A DNA stretch of 64,000 bases from Cylindrospermum stagnale PCC 7417 (GTDB lineage Bacteria; Cyanobacteriota; Cyanobacteriia; Cyanobacteriales; Nostocaceae), in assembly GCF_000317535.1 (NCBI RefSeq), contig NC_020050.1, positions 237,315 through 301,314 on the forward strand, in the 5' to 3' direction. This document shows positions 26,633 through 36,251 of this stretch, one piece after another. The notes beneath the pieces were generated by a model. It had not been told where the DNA came from. It did not search any database and saw nothing but the letters and a program-made list of their open reading frames with translations. Every line of letters starts with the position of its first letter. Position 1 is the stretch's first letter. The translations under genes and the position numbers were made by a program.

Positions 26633-26994
26633 TTTATGGAAAAGTAATGGATGGTAGGGCAATAATTCCAGTGGTTTTTCGTTTACCTTCGCAGCCAGAT
26701 TTTAATTTGGATTTTGTCATTGATACTGCATTTAATGACCATCTTACTTTACCACCGCAGGCAGTCAGTGCGATGAATCTTCCCTTGTATTCTAGTACCG
26801 AAGCAAGGTTAGCCGACGGTAGTCAAGCTTTATTATCTATCCATTTGGCAACAATTGTATGGGACGGCATAGAAAGATTAGTTCCAGTTTTAGCTGCTGG
26901 TTATAAACCTTTACTAGGAACTTCTCTCATGGCAGGATATCATCTAGAAATAGATTTTCAAGATAATGGTTTAGTTTCCTTAGAAAAACTCTAA
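26629..26994 (+). CDS. Clan AA (retropepsin-like) aspartic protease
   Basis: A 121-residue protein, the size of one retropepsin half. Residues 28-37 hold FVIDTAFNDH, with the catalytic Asp-Thr-Ala triad in the place of Asp-Thr/Ser-Gly, followed by the flap region (ADGSQALLSIHLATIVWDG) and the second psi-loop segment KPLLGTSLMAG (hydrophobic-hydrophobic-Gly). It should be active as a homodimer. It overlaps the preceding small gene by four bases. Clan AA single-domain proteases are widespread in cyanobacteria with unknown substrates. Activity is inferred from the motif alone. Confidence 0.8.
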   Translation: MIYGKVMDGRAIIPVVFRLPSQPDFNLDFVIDTAFNDHLTLPPQAVSAMNLPLYSSTEARLADGSQALLSIHLATIVWDGIERLVPVLAAGYKPLLGTSLMAGYHLEIDFQDNGLVSLEKL

Positions 26995-27028
26995 TCGATT
27001 AGTTGTTGTTTTGGTGGGTTCGGAATTA

Positions 27029-29902
27029 TCAGAATAAATTCAATTGTCCACCTTCATTAAATGGTATCTCAGGTTGCACATAAGACACTTTGGCTTTAAT
27101 TTCATCCATAGCTAACCACAAATCTAACAACGCTTTTTCTTCGGGGATGCGTTTCTTTTCATCACCAATGCGCGGAATTACTTTCAACGCTACTTCAAAT
27201 GTCCGCATAAATAAATCGTTGCTGACTAAGCCTGTATTTTTCATAAATCTGCGAACAGGTTCTGTATTTTCTTCTTCTTGGTAAAGGGCGATAATAGCGT
27301 GGAGTCCATCAACTAAATATCTGGCAGAAAATTCAGTATCGGTGACGGAGAAGGCGCGTTTTTTCAGGCGTTGTTCTGGAGTGAGTAATTTACAGTAACC
27401 GCTTCCAGAATCGAGTAGTTTGTGTTTTTTGACTAAATCGGAAACATCAAAACCACCCACTGCTAAAGCCAGTTGTCTAGCTTCATCGAAGGGAAATTCT
27501 CGCGCTTCAAAGGTATCCCATGCCAGGATGTACCATTGGGTTAAGGGGTCGATACCGTTGAAGTCTTTACCTTCTAATAGCTTTTGTAGTCGGTATTCGA
27601 CTACTGCTTGACGTACTTCTTCAAATGCTGCTTTGGGTTCAACTGGGTTCCCGGCGCTGTCGAGGATGGAACTATATTTAGTAAACACACTCAAAGCTGA
27701 ACCGAAAGCACTTAAGCACAAGTTTATCCCAGGGGGTTTAATGCGGCGTTGCGGATTTGCTACTCTATCAGCAGCAGGACGAGAATCTTCAGTTAAGCAT
27801 TTTTCGAGTTCTGGTGCTTTTTCAAAGACGATATTTCGCACGTCAATTCGCACGTCATCCCACCAAGCTTGTTCGGCGTTGGGGTCACGTTTGCGGCATA
27901 CTAAAAGTACTGTGCTGGATACTGCGTTTTTCTGCGCTTGGTGCAAGTTTTGGGGATTTTCAGTACTGACTGCCCAAGATGCGGTAATCTCGAAACCAGC
28001 ATCAATGAGGGATTTTGCTAAGACATCCCACGCGCCGGAGTCTTTGTGGTTGAATTGTACTGTCATTACGCCGTCGTCACGTAATACGCGATGGTATTCA
28101 GCGAAAGCCATCGCCATTTTTGCTTCATAGTCTTGGTTGGCGAGAATTTCTGGAGATACTCCCATGTTGCGGAAGCGCCCTGGATTTGCAATTGCTTCTC
28201 TATCTTTGTCAGTAAGTTCGTTAAAGAATAAGTCAGGGAAGACACTTAATAAATTTGCTCTAAGCCATACATAAAAAAAGTCAGAGATTTCACCATAACG
28301 AATAGAATCATAGTATGGTGGGTCTGTAACTATAGCGTCTACAGATTTATCAAGAACATGAGTTAGGCTATCGGCTGATGTTGCTTTTATTTGAATATAT
28401 TTATGAGCTTTTTGTTCAAAATTTGGAATACTTGCATTGAAATAATCATTGCTAAATAAATTACAAATTCCAGAATAATCAGATATCAATGATTCACATT
28501 GATATTGCCACAATTTAGTAATAACATTAGTTTCGGGATAATTCCAAAATAGGTTAAGCGAATGTTGTCCAAGGGCTGATTCAATAGCACATTTAGACGC
28601 ATTTAAATGTGCTAATCTACAGTTTTTATCTACACAGTTACTAATTAAAATACTTAAATAAGTCAAAATTGATTCTACTTTACTAACCTCGTATTCATGT
28701 TGAATTAAGGATTTTGCATCATCAATAATTTTTGTATAGGTTGCAAGTGTTATAAGTTGACGAGCATTAAACATTTCATACCATTTATAAATACCGTATA
28801 GGTACATATCTGGCCCTCTATGAGTATTTTCAGGAATTTCTTGAATAGGTATAAAACCAGCCAATTCCCATTCCTGTTTTTTCTCACTTAAAAACAACTC
28901 TGCCTTTTTTATACCTTCGTAATCTATTTCTTGAGGTGTCCGAAATTCTAATGCTCCGCTACCTTTACGATAAGCTACTGCATATAATTGATGTCCTAAT
29001 CCTTTGGATTGAGCATAGGTTTTTATAGCCTCATCTTGAATTACACTATTACAATTAGGACATTTACCTACACCTCTACTAATAGTAATTGTTGTATCTG
29101 GGTCATATTCTCCATTAGTCGTTTCAATAGTTATCCCTTTACCCTTTCTTCCACTAATTAATTCAAAATTAACTCGCTTGTTTTCAGGATTAGGAATTGG
29201 CTTTACAGCATACCAGTCAGTTGTAATTTTTCTCGCTTGTCCTTTTCCTGCATAATTGCTAGTCCGACTTAACCACCAATTAGGACTTAGAGGAACAACA
29301 GACTCACAATTAGGACAAACAACCGTATGCGCCCAAAAGTAATATTGAGTTGTTTCTCCAGGTAAAGAAGGGAAAAACTCAGCTAATCTTTTCTCCGCTT
29401 CATCTCCTACCCACTTCACCCATTTATCAATATCCTGCTGCAAATCTGGGCCAAACTTTAGCGGATATTCCATCGCCGCCTTCATCGTCACCACCGCCAC
29501 AGGATTTAAATCAGAAGCCAGCACATTTAACCCATATCTCGCCGCCTCAAACGGAATACTCCCACCACCTGCAAACGCATCTAAAATTGTGGGTGTGCGA
29601 GTTCCCCAAACCTTCTCACAATAATCCTGCACTTTCTTAATTTGCACAGAATTAGGCGGCGTTTTATATAGCTTTACCTCCTTCCCCGGTACTAACCCCA
29701 GCAAATATTCAAACTCTTGCATTGTGATATCTGCTGGTAATATCGAAGCCAACACACTAGCGCGACTAAAAGATAATGGCTTACGCGAATACCAGCGATG
29801 TAATCCTTTAAATGGATTTCCCCCATGTTCAAAATTAACTTGCTCGTTTAATACCTGTACAGGCATCATTTTTTCAATAAAAACATCGGGGCGTTTAGGC
29901 AT
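27029..29902 (-). CDS. DUF1156 adenine-specific DNA methyltransferase (PglX-like, defence cassette)
   Basis: A 957-residue N6-adenine methylase of the DUF1156/COG1743 type. N-terminal NPFKGLHRWYSRKP is typical of DUF1156. SAM motif I is DAFAGGGSIPFEAARYG near residue 103; motif IV is DAIVTDPPYYDSIRY near 525. A large insert between the motifs carries two CxxC pairs (VVCPNCES and KCPNCNS), a zinc-ribbon pair. In type 3 BREX the corresponding enzyme (PglXI) marks host DNA, and the same role is inferred here. It lies 116 bp after the 142-aa gene and is read together with the DUF499 gene. All hallmark residues are intact. Confidence 0.9.
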   Translation of the reverse strand: MPKRPDVFIEKMMPVQVLNEQVNFEHGGNPFKGLHRWYSRKPLSFSRASVLASILPADITMQEFEYLLGLVPGKEVKLYKTPPNSVQIKKVQDYCEKVWGTRTPTILDAFAGGGSIPFEAARYGLNVLASDLNPVAVVTMKAAMEYPLKFGPDLQQDIDKWVKWVGDEAEKRLAEFFPSLPGETTQYYFWAHTVVCPNCESVVPLSPNWWLSRTSNYAGKGQARKITTDWYAVKPIPNPENKRVNFELISGRKGKGITIETTNGEYDPDTTITISRGVGKCPNCNSVIQDEAIKTYAQSKGLGHQLYAVAYRKGSGALEFRTPQEIDYEGIKKAELFLSEKKQEWELAGFIPIQEIPENTHRGPDMYLYGIYKWYEMFNARQLITLATYTKIIDDAKSLIQHEYEVSKVESILTYLSILISNCVDKNCRLAHLNASKCAIESALGQHSLNLFWNYPETNVITKLWQYQCESLISDYSGICNLFSNDYFNASIPNFEQKAHKYIQIKATSADSLTHVLDKSVDAIVTDPPYYDSIRYGEISDFFYVWLRANLLSVFPDLFFNELTDKDREAIANPGRFRNMGVSPEILANQDYEAKMAMAFAEYHRVLRDDGVMTVQFNHKDSGAWDVLAKSLIDAGFEITASWAVSTENPQNLHQAQKNAVSSTVLLVCRKRDPNAEQAWWDDVRIDVRNIVFEKAPELEKCLTEDSRPAADRVANPQRRIKPPGINLCLSAFGSALSVFTKYSSILDSAGNPVEPKAAFEEVRQAVVEYRLQKLLEGKDFNGIDPLTQWYILAWDTFEAREFPFDEARQLALAVGGFDVSDLVKKHKLLDSGSGYCKLLTPEQRLKKRAFSVTDTEFSARYLVDGLHAIIALYQEEENTEPVRRFMKNTGLVSNDLFMRTFEVALKVIPRIGDEKKRIPEEKALLDLWLAMDEIKAKVSYVQPEIPFNEGGQLNLF

Positions 29903-30018
29903 AATTCAAATTAATACGTAAATATCAGAAGCTACTATAGTAGCAAAAATCATAGACAAATATAATTCGCAGCCACATAAATTAAGTCCGCACAGGTAGA
30001 CTATAATCAGCGAGAAAA

Positions 30019-30447
30019 TCAATCCCCCAAAAGGACTCTAATCGCTTTCAAAGCCTGATTACGTTTACCATTACTAATCTTAGCAAACCAGTAGTGCGAC
30101 TCTTCATAACTCATGGCTCTAATCCCTTGGGCAATATTCGCAATGCGTTCTATTTTAGAAAGCGGTTGCAAAGTCTGAAACAATAATGCCAGATTTATCC
30201 CAGATTCCTCATTCAAAATATAAGGAGTTTGGCGATTGTGACTTAGGGTTTTGGGGTCATAATTATTCGCCTTCAAAGAATCATAAATTGCCTGTTTCAC
30301 CTGAATTAAAGCATTGCCCTTTAAACGCCCAATGCGTTTAGCAGAGGGACGCTTTTTTTCCCCGGCTTTTTTATAAGCACATTGATACAACTCCAGGGCA
30401 AAGTTATTGTTATCCGTGGGGACTACTCGCAATTGAAACTCTTGCAT
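30019..30447 (-). CDS. Small protein between the DUF499 and DUF1156 genes
   Basis: A 142-residue protein whose start codon lies one base after the DUF499 stop, so it is tightly coupled. An N-terminal beta-rich part (EFQLRVVPTDNNNFALELYQ) is followed by a basic segment rich in Lys/Arg (KKAGEKKRPSAKRIGRLKG) and a helical C-terminal half. No known catalytic motif is visible. Its place is where type 3 BREX loci have BrxF, a small P-loop protein, but no P-loop is present here, so it is not an obvious BrxF. A structural or nucleic-acid-binding subunit of the cassette is the simplest inference. Confidence 0.7.
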   Translation of the reverse strand: MQEFQLRVVPTDNNNFALELYQCAYKKAGEKKRPSAKRIGRLKGNALIQVKQAIYDSLKANNYDPKTLSHNRQTPYILNEESGINLALLFQTLQPLSKIERIANIAQGIRAMSYEESHYWFAKISNGKRNQALKAIRVLLGD

Positions 30448-30448
30448 C

Positions 30449-33400
30449 TCAGTAAGTTACTTTAGCCGTCAAATTCAGCCTATCAACCGGATTACGATTT
30501 AGGGCCCCTTTGATATTACTGATTTCTGCGCCGTTTGGTTCGACTGGAGATGAAAATTCAAATACGAGCTTTAGGGAAACGTCAGCTTTTATATCCGGGC
30601 TACTTAGCAAAGTGTTAACAGCCCCCTGAAAACTCTGAAATCCTTTAACTGGCCCTTGATACTCTAAGCGGATAAATTGTTCACCAACAGTAATAGTTGC
30701 CGTTTGGTCGATTAGCAAGGGTAGCTTTATTAACATAGGGAAAGCTGTCATCAATCTGCGGTAGTCCATCACCTGTCCGACAGAGATTTCCAAAGACTTG
30801 ATACCCTGAACTTGATTATCTTTGATACAGTCTTCTAATTGAGTAAATACACTATTGAGTGTTCCCTCCCAGTCAAATTCTTCCGGTTTAGCTTTAAACA
30901 GCGATAAATCATCCCAGTCATCGCCGATTTTTTCACTACCGTTAGGTGTGCGGGGTGTTCCAGTACCGTAGGTTAAAATGCTTGCTTGGGTTTCCCTCTC
31001 CTCTACTTCGCCGTTGCCGTAGTCAGCTACAATTTTGAAAGAAGTGGTTTTAGCGATCGCCATCTCATACTCATCACTAGGGCGAAACTCCCCAACAACC
31101 AAATTCCCATCCTGATAAAGCGTAATCGTCAAAGCCCCCGAAGCCTTCCACCGCACCCGCACAGGTTTAAGATCATCATTACTGGACATCACCTGGGCGT
31201 TAAGTTCAATTTCTCGCGGTTTCGGTAATTCCAGAATTCCCCGGCGATAAAGTACCATCCGCTCAGAAAATTCGATAGAGTCGGGTAGGGTAAATTTACC
31301 TTCATCAGTTTTAATAAATAACTTCTCACCCACCTTCATATCCCAACTACCAGTCTGTAACCCCTGGCGGATGGTATCTCGCAGCTTGGATAATTCAGCA
31401 TCAAGGAGTATATTTAAACTCAAGTCTTTGGCGAAAGCTTCCTTCAATGCTTTAGTTGTCCAATAAGTTAACCCAGACAGCCAAACCTTCTGCAAAATAT
31501 AAGCAGGTGCATAAAATGGTGCATCATCAGCACGAATTTTTTGACAATCTTTCAGTGCTTTTAAAATCACATCCTGTTGATTACTTTTACCCTTCACATC
31601 GCTAGAATCTTGGGCGGGAAGAGTGTAGTGCATCAACCCCTTGGGAGCTTTTACAGGGTCATTAGCTGGGTAAAATAAGTGGCGGTAGGCATTAGTTAAA
31701 GATACCCTTACCCCTAAATCAAGAGAACCTTTTTTATCTTTGAGTTGTTTTTGCTGATTTTCTGATAAATCTTGCAAGCGATTGGGAGAATTGAGAATAT
31801 TCAGAATGGCGCGAAACTCCCTGGCGTTGTTAATCGCTCGGTCTAATTCTTGCTTATTTGCAACTAAAAATAATAAGCGATTCCTAAATGTCCGAAACTT
31901 ACCCGACTCACCTGTTTCATTAAAAATTTTCTCCACCATTGGCGGTGGCCCTTCGGTAGTTACAGAAATAGTCGCCTCATTAAAGTCAATTAAACACAGG
32001 GCGATGCTATCAGAAACGTCATCCACATCCGCTGGTGATTCTGGTGCAGAAACTAACGTGAGTAGTCTATTAGCAAAAATGGCATCGCGGCGACCGCGCA
32101 AATCGTCTTTCGCCTCGGTAATTCCCACTTGGGCTTTTTCTTCGGCAATAATTTTATTGATTGATGGTTCTTCTTTAAAACGAGCCAGAGTTGTAATCGG
32201 ATCATTTTCCAAGTACCAAGCAACTTCACTCAGTCTTTCTAAGGCAGTATCAACAAAGCCAATTTCTAACCCCGGTGTCAACAAAGATAAATTTAATTCG
32301 GCGCGACGAATACCCGCAGATATACCTTGAGTGATGGAATGTAATAGAATAGTCCGGGCTACCCAGGTAGAAAAGGGAGGTTTACCAGCAGCTTTCCATT
32401 CTGCATCTTGTAACTGAGCGTGTGCCTCTCTACCATCTTTATTATAAACATCTGCTTGGATAGTAATCCGCATCAAGGGACGTTCTAAACGGGCAGTTAA
32501 ATCGCTGGTGATTTCTTCCTCAACACCAACAGGGATGTGGTGGGGATGAATTAACGGTATCCAATTTGTTGAATGTTGACTGTTGACTGGTGACTGTTGA
32601 CTGGTAACTGGTGACTGTTGACTGGTAACTGTATTTTGTCCGTCAGCAGTTAACCGTGAACCGTCAGCATTTTGCCACAGATAACGTATGACTCTGGCAA
32701 ATAACCGCAAAGCGCCTCTGGTGCGTTGGAAGTTGGGAATGGAGGCGATTTTTTTAGTTAGCAGGTTAAATAATTCGGGGTGGAAGGGGTAACTTTGCTC
32801 GATGCTTTCCATGTAGCGTGCATCTTTGCAACCATCTGGTAAATTAATCCGACTAGCTTTATAACTTTGTAAGTATTCTCTGGCAGCGTTGGTGGCAGCA
32901 TTACCTTCAATACTGCTGAACATCCTCTGTTTAACTATGTTGTAAATTTCAATATCCGTGCTGGGTTTAAGAATGCGTTCTTGCCTAGCTGTGGCAGAAA
33001 TGGTTTCCCGAATTTCGGTGGTTTCTTCCCCGAAACTGTCACTGGAAGAAGCGAGGGTGTAAACAAAGACTAAGTTATTACAAGATGCTGCCAAGTCCAT
33101 GAGGGCGAATAAAAAAGCAACTACCTGTCCGGCTAAGTCGCTATTCCCAACTATAACAGCTTTGGCTTTTCTCAAATATGTAGCAATTTCATCGAGGATA
33201 ATGACTGTGGGCTGCCCCTGGGTGATCCTTTCTAAAACTACAGTACCTGGACTAACTCGCTGTTCATCAGAACCTTTAAGCAAGCTGTAACCTGCCACAC
33301 CGCCGATTTGATAGGCAATTTCTCCCCAAAGGGTGTAAGTGGTAATGCCAGTATCGGTATGCAAAACACCATTAACTGGGTCAAGGTCTTGGCAAGCGAT

Positions 33401-33781
33401 CGCAGCTGCTTGAATCGGTCGGTCTGGTATTAAATTAATGTTGTCAGTAAAACGATGTAGTCCAGGAATCTCTCGTCCATGTTTAGCAATATGCCACAGA
33501 GCAATTTCATCGTGAGTTTTACCACCACCAAAGCTGGTTTCCAGTCGGATAATGGGGGAACCTACAGCTTCCCCTACCAACCGCCCGAACACTTCAGAGA
33601 TTAAAGTTTTCAAACCATCAGTAGCAAAGGTGTTGGCGAAAAAGGCTGTGGGATCTTGGTAGACTTGGGGCGCTTTCCCTTCAACAACCAGTCGCAACTT
33701 GGCCGCGAATAATTCAGGAGAGAGTTCTCCTGCTAAAATTTCGTCTCTAGGGATGCAAGTTTTAAATACTGAGGGAAGCAT
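30449..33781 (-). CDS. DUF499 / BrxC-like P-loop ATPase (defence cassette)
   Basis: A 1110-residue protein. The P-loop is ETSFGGGKTHDE at residues 81-92 (Lys88, Thr89), with the SxGGGKTH form typical of DUF499/BrxC. Walker B is VIILDEIATYLRK near 195. The C-terminal region is beta-rich. BrxC/PglY proteins are large ATPases essential in BREX defence, and DUF499 proteins also occur with PLD-helicases and DUF1156 methylases in other anti-phage loci. An in-frame run of heptanucleotide repeats (about 32570-32665) adds a Ser/Gln/Thr-rich stretch near residue 380. It is the first gene of the cassette; a 130-bp gap separates it from the primase gene. Confidence 0.88.
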   Translation of the reverse strand: MLPSVFKTCIPRDEILAGELSPELFAAKLRLVVEGKAPQVYQDPTAFFANTFATDGLKTLISEVFGRLVGEAVGSPIIRLETSFGGGKTHDEIALWHIAKHGREIPGLHRFTDNINLIPDRPIQAAAIACQDLDPVNGVLHTDTGITTYTLWGEIAYQIGGVAGYSLLKGSDEQRVSPGTVVLERITQGQPTVIILDEIATYLRKAKAVIVGNSDLAGQVVAFLFALMDLAASCNNLVFVYTLASSSDSFGEETTEIRETISATARQERILKPSTDIEIYNIVKQRMFSSIEGNAATNAAREYLQSYKASRINLPDGCKDARYMESIEQSYPFHPELFNLLTKKIASIPNFQRTRGALRLFARVIRYLWQNADGSRLTADGQNTVTSQQSPVTSQQSPVNSQHSTNWIPLIHPHHIPVGVEEEITSDLTARLERPLMRITIQADVYNKDGREAHAQLQDAEWKAAGKPPFSTWVARTILLHSITQGISAGIRRAELNLSLLTPGLEIGFVDTALERLSEVAWYLENDPITTLARFKEEPSINKIIAEEKAQVGITEAKDDLRGRRDAIFANRLLTLVSAPESPADVDDVSDSIALCLIDFNEATISVTTEGPPPMVEKIFNETGESGKFRTFRNRLLFLVANKQELDRAINNAREFRAILNILNSPNRLQDLSENQQKQLKDKKGSLDLGVRVSLTNAYRHLFYPANDPVKAPKGLMHYTLPAQDSSDVKGKSNQQDVILKALKDCQKIRADDAPFYAPAYILQKVWLSGLTYWTTKALKEAFAKDLSLNILLDAELSKLRDTIRQGLQTGSWDMKVGEKLFIKTDEGKFTLPDSIEFSERMVLYRRGILELPKPREIELNAQVMSSNDDLKPVRVRWKASGALTITLYQDGNLVVGEFRPSDEYEMAIAKTTSFKIVADYGNGEVEERETQASILTYGTGTPRTPNGSEKIGDDWDDLSLFKAKPEEFDWEGTLNSVFTQLEDCIKDNQVQGIKSLEISVGQVMDYRRLMTAFPMLIKLPLLIDQTATITVGEQFIRLEYQGPVKGFQSFQGAVNTLLSSPDIKADVSLKLVFEFSSPVEPNGAEISNIKGALNRNPVDRLNLTAKVTY

Positions 33782-33911
33782 AGAAATATATTGATGGTTC
33801 GGTTCCTAGTTGTCGGTTAACAGCCAACCAGCAACTGTCAACAATTATTTGTTTTCAAATATACTAAGCTGTTTTTAAATCCATCTTAAATGCAAATTGG
33901 TTGGTCTGCAT

Positions 33912-36251
33912 TCAATCTAACCTCTGCCTGAAAAGGACGTCCTCAGCAAATGGCCGGAACCAGCCGGGATTCGCATCTGCCCACGCAGTAGCTTCTTCAA
34001 AGAGCGATTTTTCCCCCGAATCGAGGTAAAATTGCATTTTGGCAATCATCTCCAGACGTTGGCGCTCTTGACCACTGATGATTCGTCCTACAATCACACC
34101 GTATTGCTGCACTTTACGCCTAGCATGGCTTATTGCCATTAGCCGCAATTTGGTCACTCGCTTCAGCTCTTCAATCCTTGAGGAATCATCACTAGTAGAA
34201 TCACCAACAGATGCATCCTGCAACCCGTTGTTATCACTTTGAGGTGATAATTCTGGTGTCACAGGTGCAACTGTCGGTAATTCGACAGTTGCACTTTGCC
34301 CCCCCTGATTGAGAATTTCTTGTGGTGGTTCTGGTGTCAAGGCAGTAATTGTCGAAACTACAGCCAGTCCGTTATCCCCCAGCATTGATAAGTTTTGATT
34401 ATTTATTTTTGGCGAGTCGCCACAATCAAAAGGATATAATAAATCCTGATTGAAATTGAGTTCGTTTGATTGTAAAATATTAAGAGAAACCGATTTCTCT
34501 ACTTGATTGCTAGGTTGATTTAAGTCAATTTCAACACTATTAGCAAAATTTATGAGTTCCCGATTTTCTACTACCTGGGTTACTCCTGAGTCTTTTTGAC
34601 AAACCTCGCTTTGTTGAATTACCTCTACGGCTTCCAGCCCTTGGGGGGCTGTAGCCGCAGGTGGTAAACAAAAAACCTTCATATAAGTAAACTGCCCGTA
34701 ATAGTCCTCTGGATAAGGGTTTCGGGCTGTCTGTTTTTTACTGAATTGACTCTTTTGGTAAAACTGCCCGTAATAATCCTCTGAGTATGGGTTTGCACTA
34801 TTTTCCGGCTGACTACTGTTTCCTAGGTTGATGCTATTTCCTAGGGTATTGTTTGCTGCTTTTATGCTGTTCTCTACCCAAGGATCTGGAATGTACCTTT
34901 GGGGATGCCATAGGTGCTTGTGTTTGTATAGTGTGTCTTGGCTCAATGTTTTGTTGAACCGACGTTTATGTTCTGCACTTATCTGCTTTCCTCTTTCGGT
35001 TACTCCCTCTTTTAAGCCTGTATCCCACTCCAATACTTTGACTATGCTCTGAATGCGCTTTTGGGCTTGCTCGCTACGTTCCTGGTTTTGGCTTTTTGGT
35101 TTTTCAAATGGGATTACGTTGTCTCTGTCAGTGGATTTTTTTACTCCTCTACCACCGACTAGGGCTAGGGCATAGGTGTTGGCAAATGTTCCTAAGGGAC
35201 GTTTTGGATAACTGGCGTAGGGGGTATACCATTGGTGGCGTGTTGTGCATTCTACCCAATCTCTTACCCTTGCTTCGATTTCATGTTGGTGGCGGCAATA
35301 TTTTGTGTAGCCAGGGGCTTCTACTGCGGTTTCTATGGCGTATTCCACTAAGTTTTCGTCTTGTAGGTCTTTAAAGACTATTCCGTAGCCTACGATGATT
35401 TGCAGGAGGATGTTTGTTTGTCCTGGTTCTGTCCATCCTGTGGCGATTATTTCTTCCCAGTTGTTACGCCATTCTTCTATTTTGATTCCGCTTTTTTGAC
35501 GATACTGTTCTCGGTTATGGCGAATTCTTGCTTTTTTGCAGGCGTTTTTGAGTTTGGTTAGGTCTTGGCGATGTGCTGCGCGATCGCAATAATCAAGGAA
35601 GGTGGCTACGGAATCACTGATTGCTTGCAAGTCATCATCTAGCAATAAGGCACCGCTACCTGGTTGCATGGGGCAGCGGATGGCATTGTAGTTGATTATG
35701 CCGTTTTCACTGTATTGTTTGACGTTGGGGAAAATTTCTAGGTGCCCTTTGCGGATCTGGAAGCCCGTGTCTTTTAAGGTTTGCTCGATGGCACAGGCTA
35801 GGTTAAAGGTTGGTAATTCTTTTTCAAAGGTGACTATCAGGTGGTAGCCACCACTGTGGCTTGATTGAATGGGGATGATGTCAACTATGCCGATGTCTTC
35901 TAGGGCGGCTTTGATGCGCTTTACTGATGGGAGGTTATGGTAGTCACCTCCTGCATCTAAATCTATTGTGGCGTAACGAGTAGTGGAAGCAAAGCGGATG
36001 CCTACAAGCTGGTTGCTGTTTTGATGGGCTGCCCACAGTTGAGATGGCTGGAGGTAATAATCTATTGTTCTCCAGGCTGGTTTGGCGAGGAAGGTGGTTG
36101 CTGGGGCGACAATGGCACTCCAAGGATGCCAAAAATATTTTACGTAGCGTTTCCCCAACTCGGAGGCTGGCTGGTGGGGTTTGATTTTGGTTTTGGAAAA
36201 ATGCGCTCGATTTGATTTGGCGAAATCGCCTGAATTTTCTGGTAGATACAT
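33912..36251 (-). CDS. Archaeo-eukaryotic-type primase (AEP), probable plasmid replication protein
   Basis: A 779-residue protein with a primase-polymerase core in the N-terminal 240 residues. Motif I is TIDLDAGGDY (Asp97, Asp99), motif II SHSGGYHL (His137), and motif III HLEIFPNVK (Glu172) with a following RCPMQPGSGALLLDDDL loop. These are the metal-binding and nucleotide-binding residues of AEP primases. A helical domain follows (about 270-400, PriCT-like), then a long disordered linker with two NPYxEDYYGQF repeats, and a basic C-terminal region. Such proteins act as replication initiators or primases of cyanobacterial plasmids. An origin should lie nearby, for example in the 932-bp gap upstream. 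Confidence 0.82.
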   Translation of the reverse strand: MYLPENSGDFAKSNRAHFSKTKIKPHQPASELGKRYVKYFWHPWSAIVAPATTFLAKPAWRTIDYYLQPSQLWAAHQNSNQLVGIRFASTTRYATIDLDAGGDYHNLPSVKRIKAALEDIGIVDIIPIQSSHSGGYHLIVTFEKELPTFNLACAIEQTLKDTGFQIRKGHLEIFPNVKQYSENGIINYNAIRCPMQPGSGALLLDDDLQAISDSVATFLDYCDRAAHRQDLTKLKNACKKARIRHNREQYRQKSGIKIEEWRNNWEEIIATGWTEPGQTNILLQIIVGYGIVFKDLQDENLVEYAIETAVEAPGYTKYCRHQHEIEARVRDWVECTTRHQWYTPYASYPKRPLGTFANTYALALVGGRGVKKSTDRDNVIPFEKPKSQNQERSEQAQKRIQSIVKVLEWDTGLKEGVTERGKQISAEHKRRFNKTLSQDTLYKHKHLWHPQRYIPDPWVENSIKAANNTLGNSINLGNSSQPENSANPYSEDYYGQFYQKSQFSKKQTARNPYPEDYYGQFTYMKVFCLPPAATAPQGLEAVEVIQQSEVCQKDSGVTQVVENRELINFANSVEIDLNQPSNQVEKSVSLNILQSNELNFNQDLLYPFDCGDSPKINNQNLSMLGDNGLAVVSTITALTPEPPQEILNQGGQSATVELPTVAPVTPELSPQSDNNGLQDASVGDSTSDDSSRIEELKRVTKLRLMAISHARRKVQQYGVIVGRIISGQERQRLEMIAKMQFYLDSGEKSLFEEATAWADANPGWFRPFAEDVLFRQRLD

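Noticed and set aside
32570-32665. CRISPR or VNTR in the DUF499 gene
   Set aside because: The units are heptanucleotides of one repeating type without spacers; treated as an STRR-type insert.
21366-33781. A complete BREX or DISARM system
   Set aside because: PglZ, BrxA, DrmA and DrmB homologues are not in the window, so the names cannot be applied in full.
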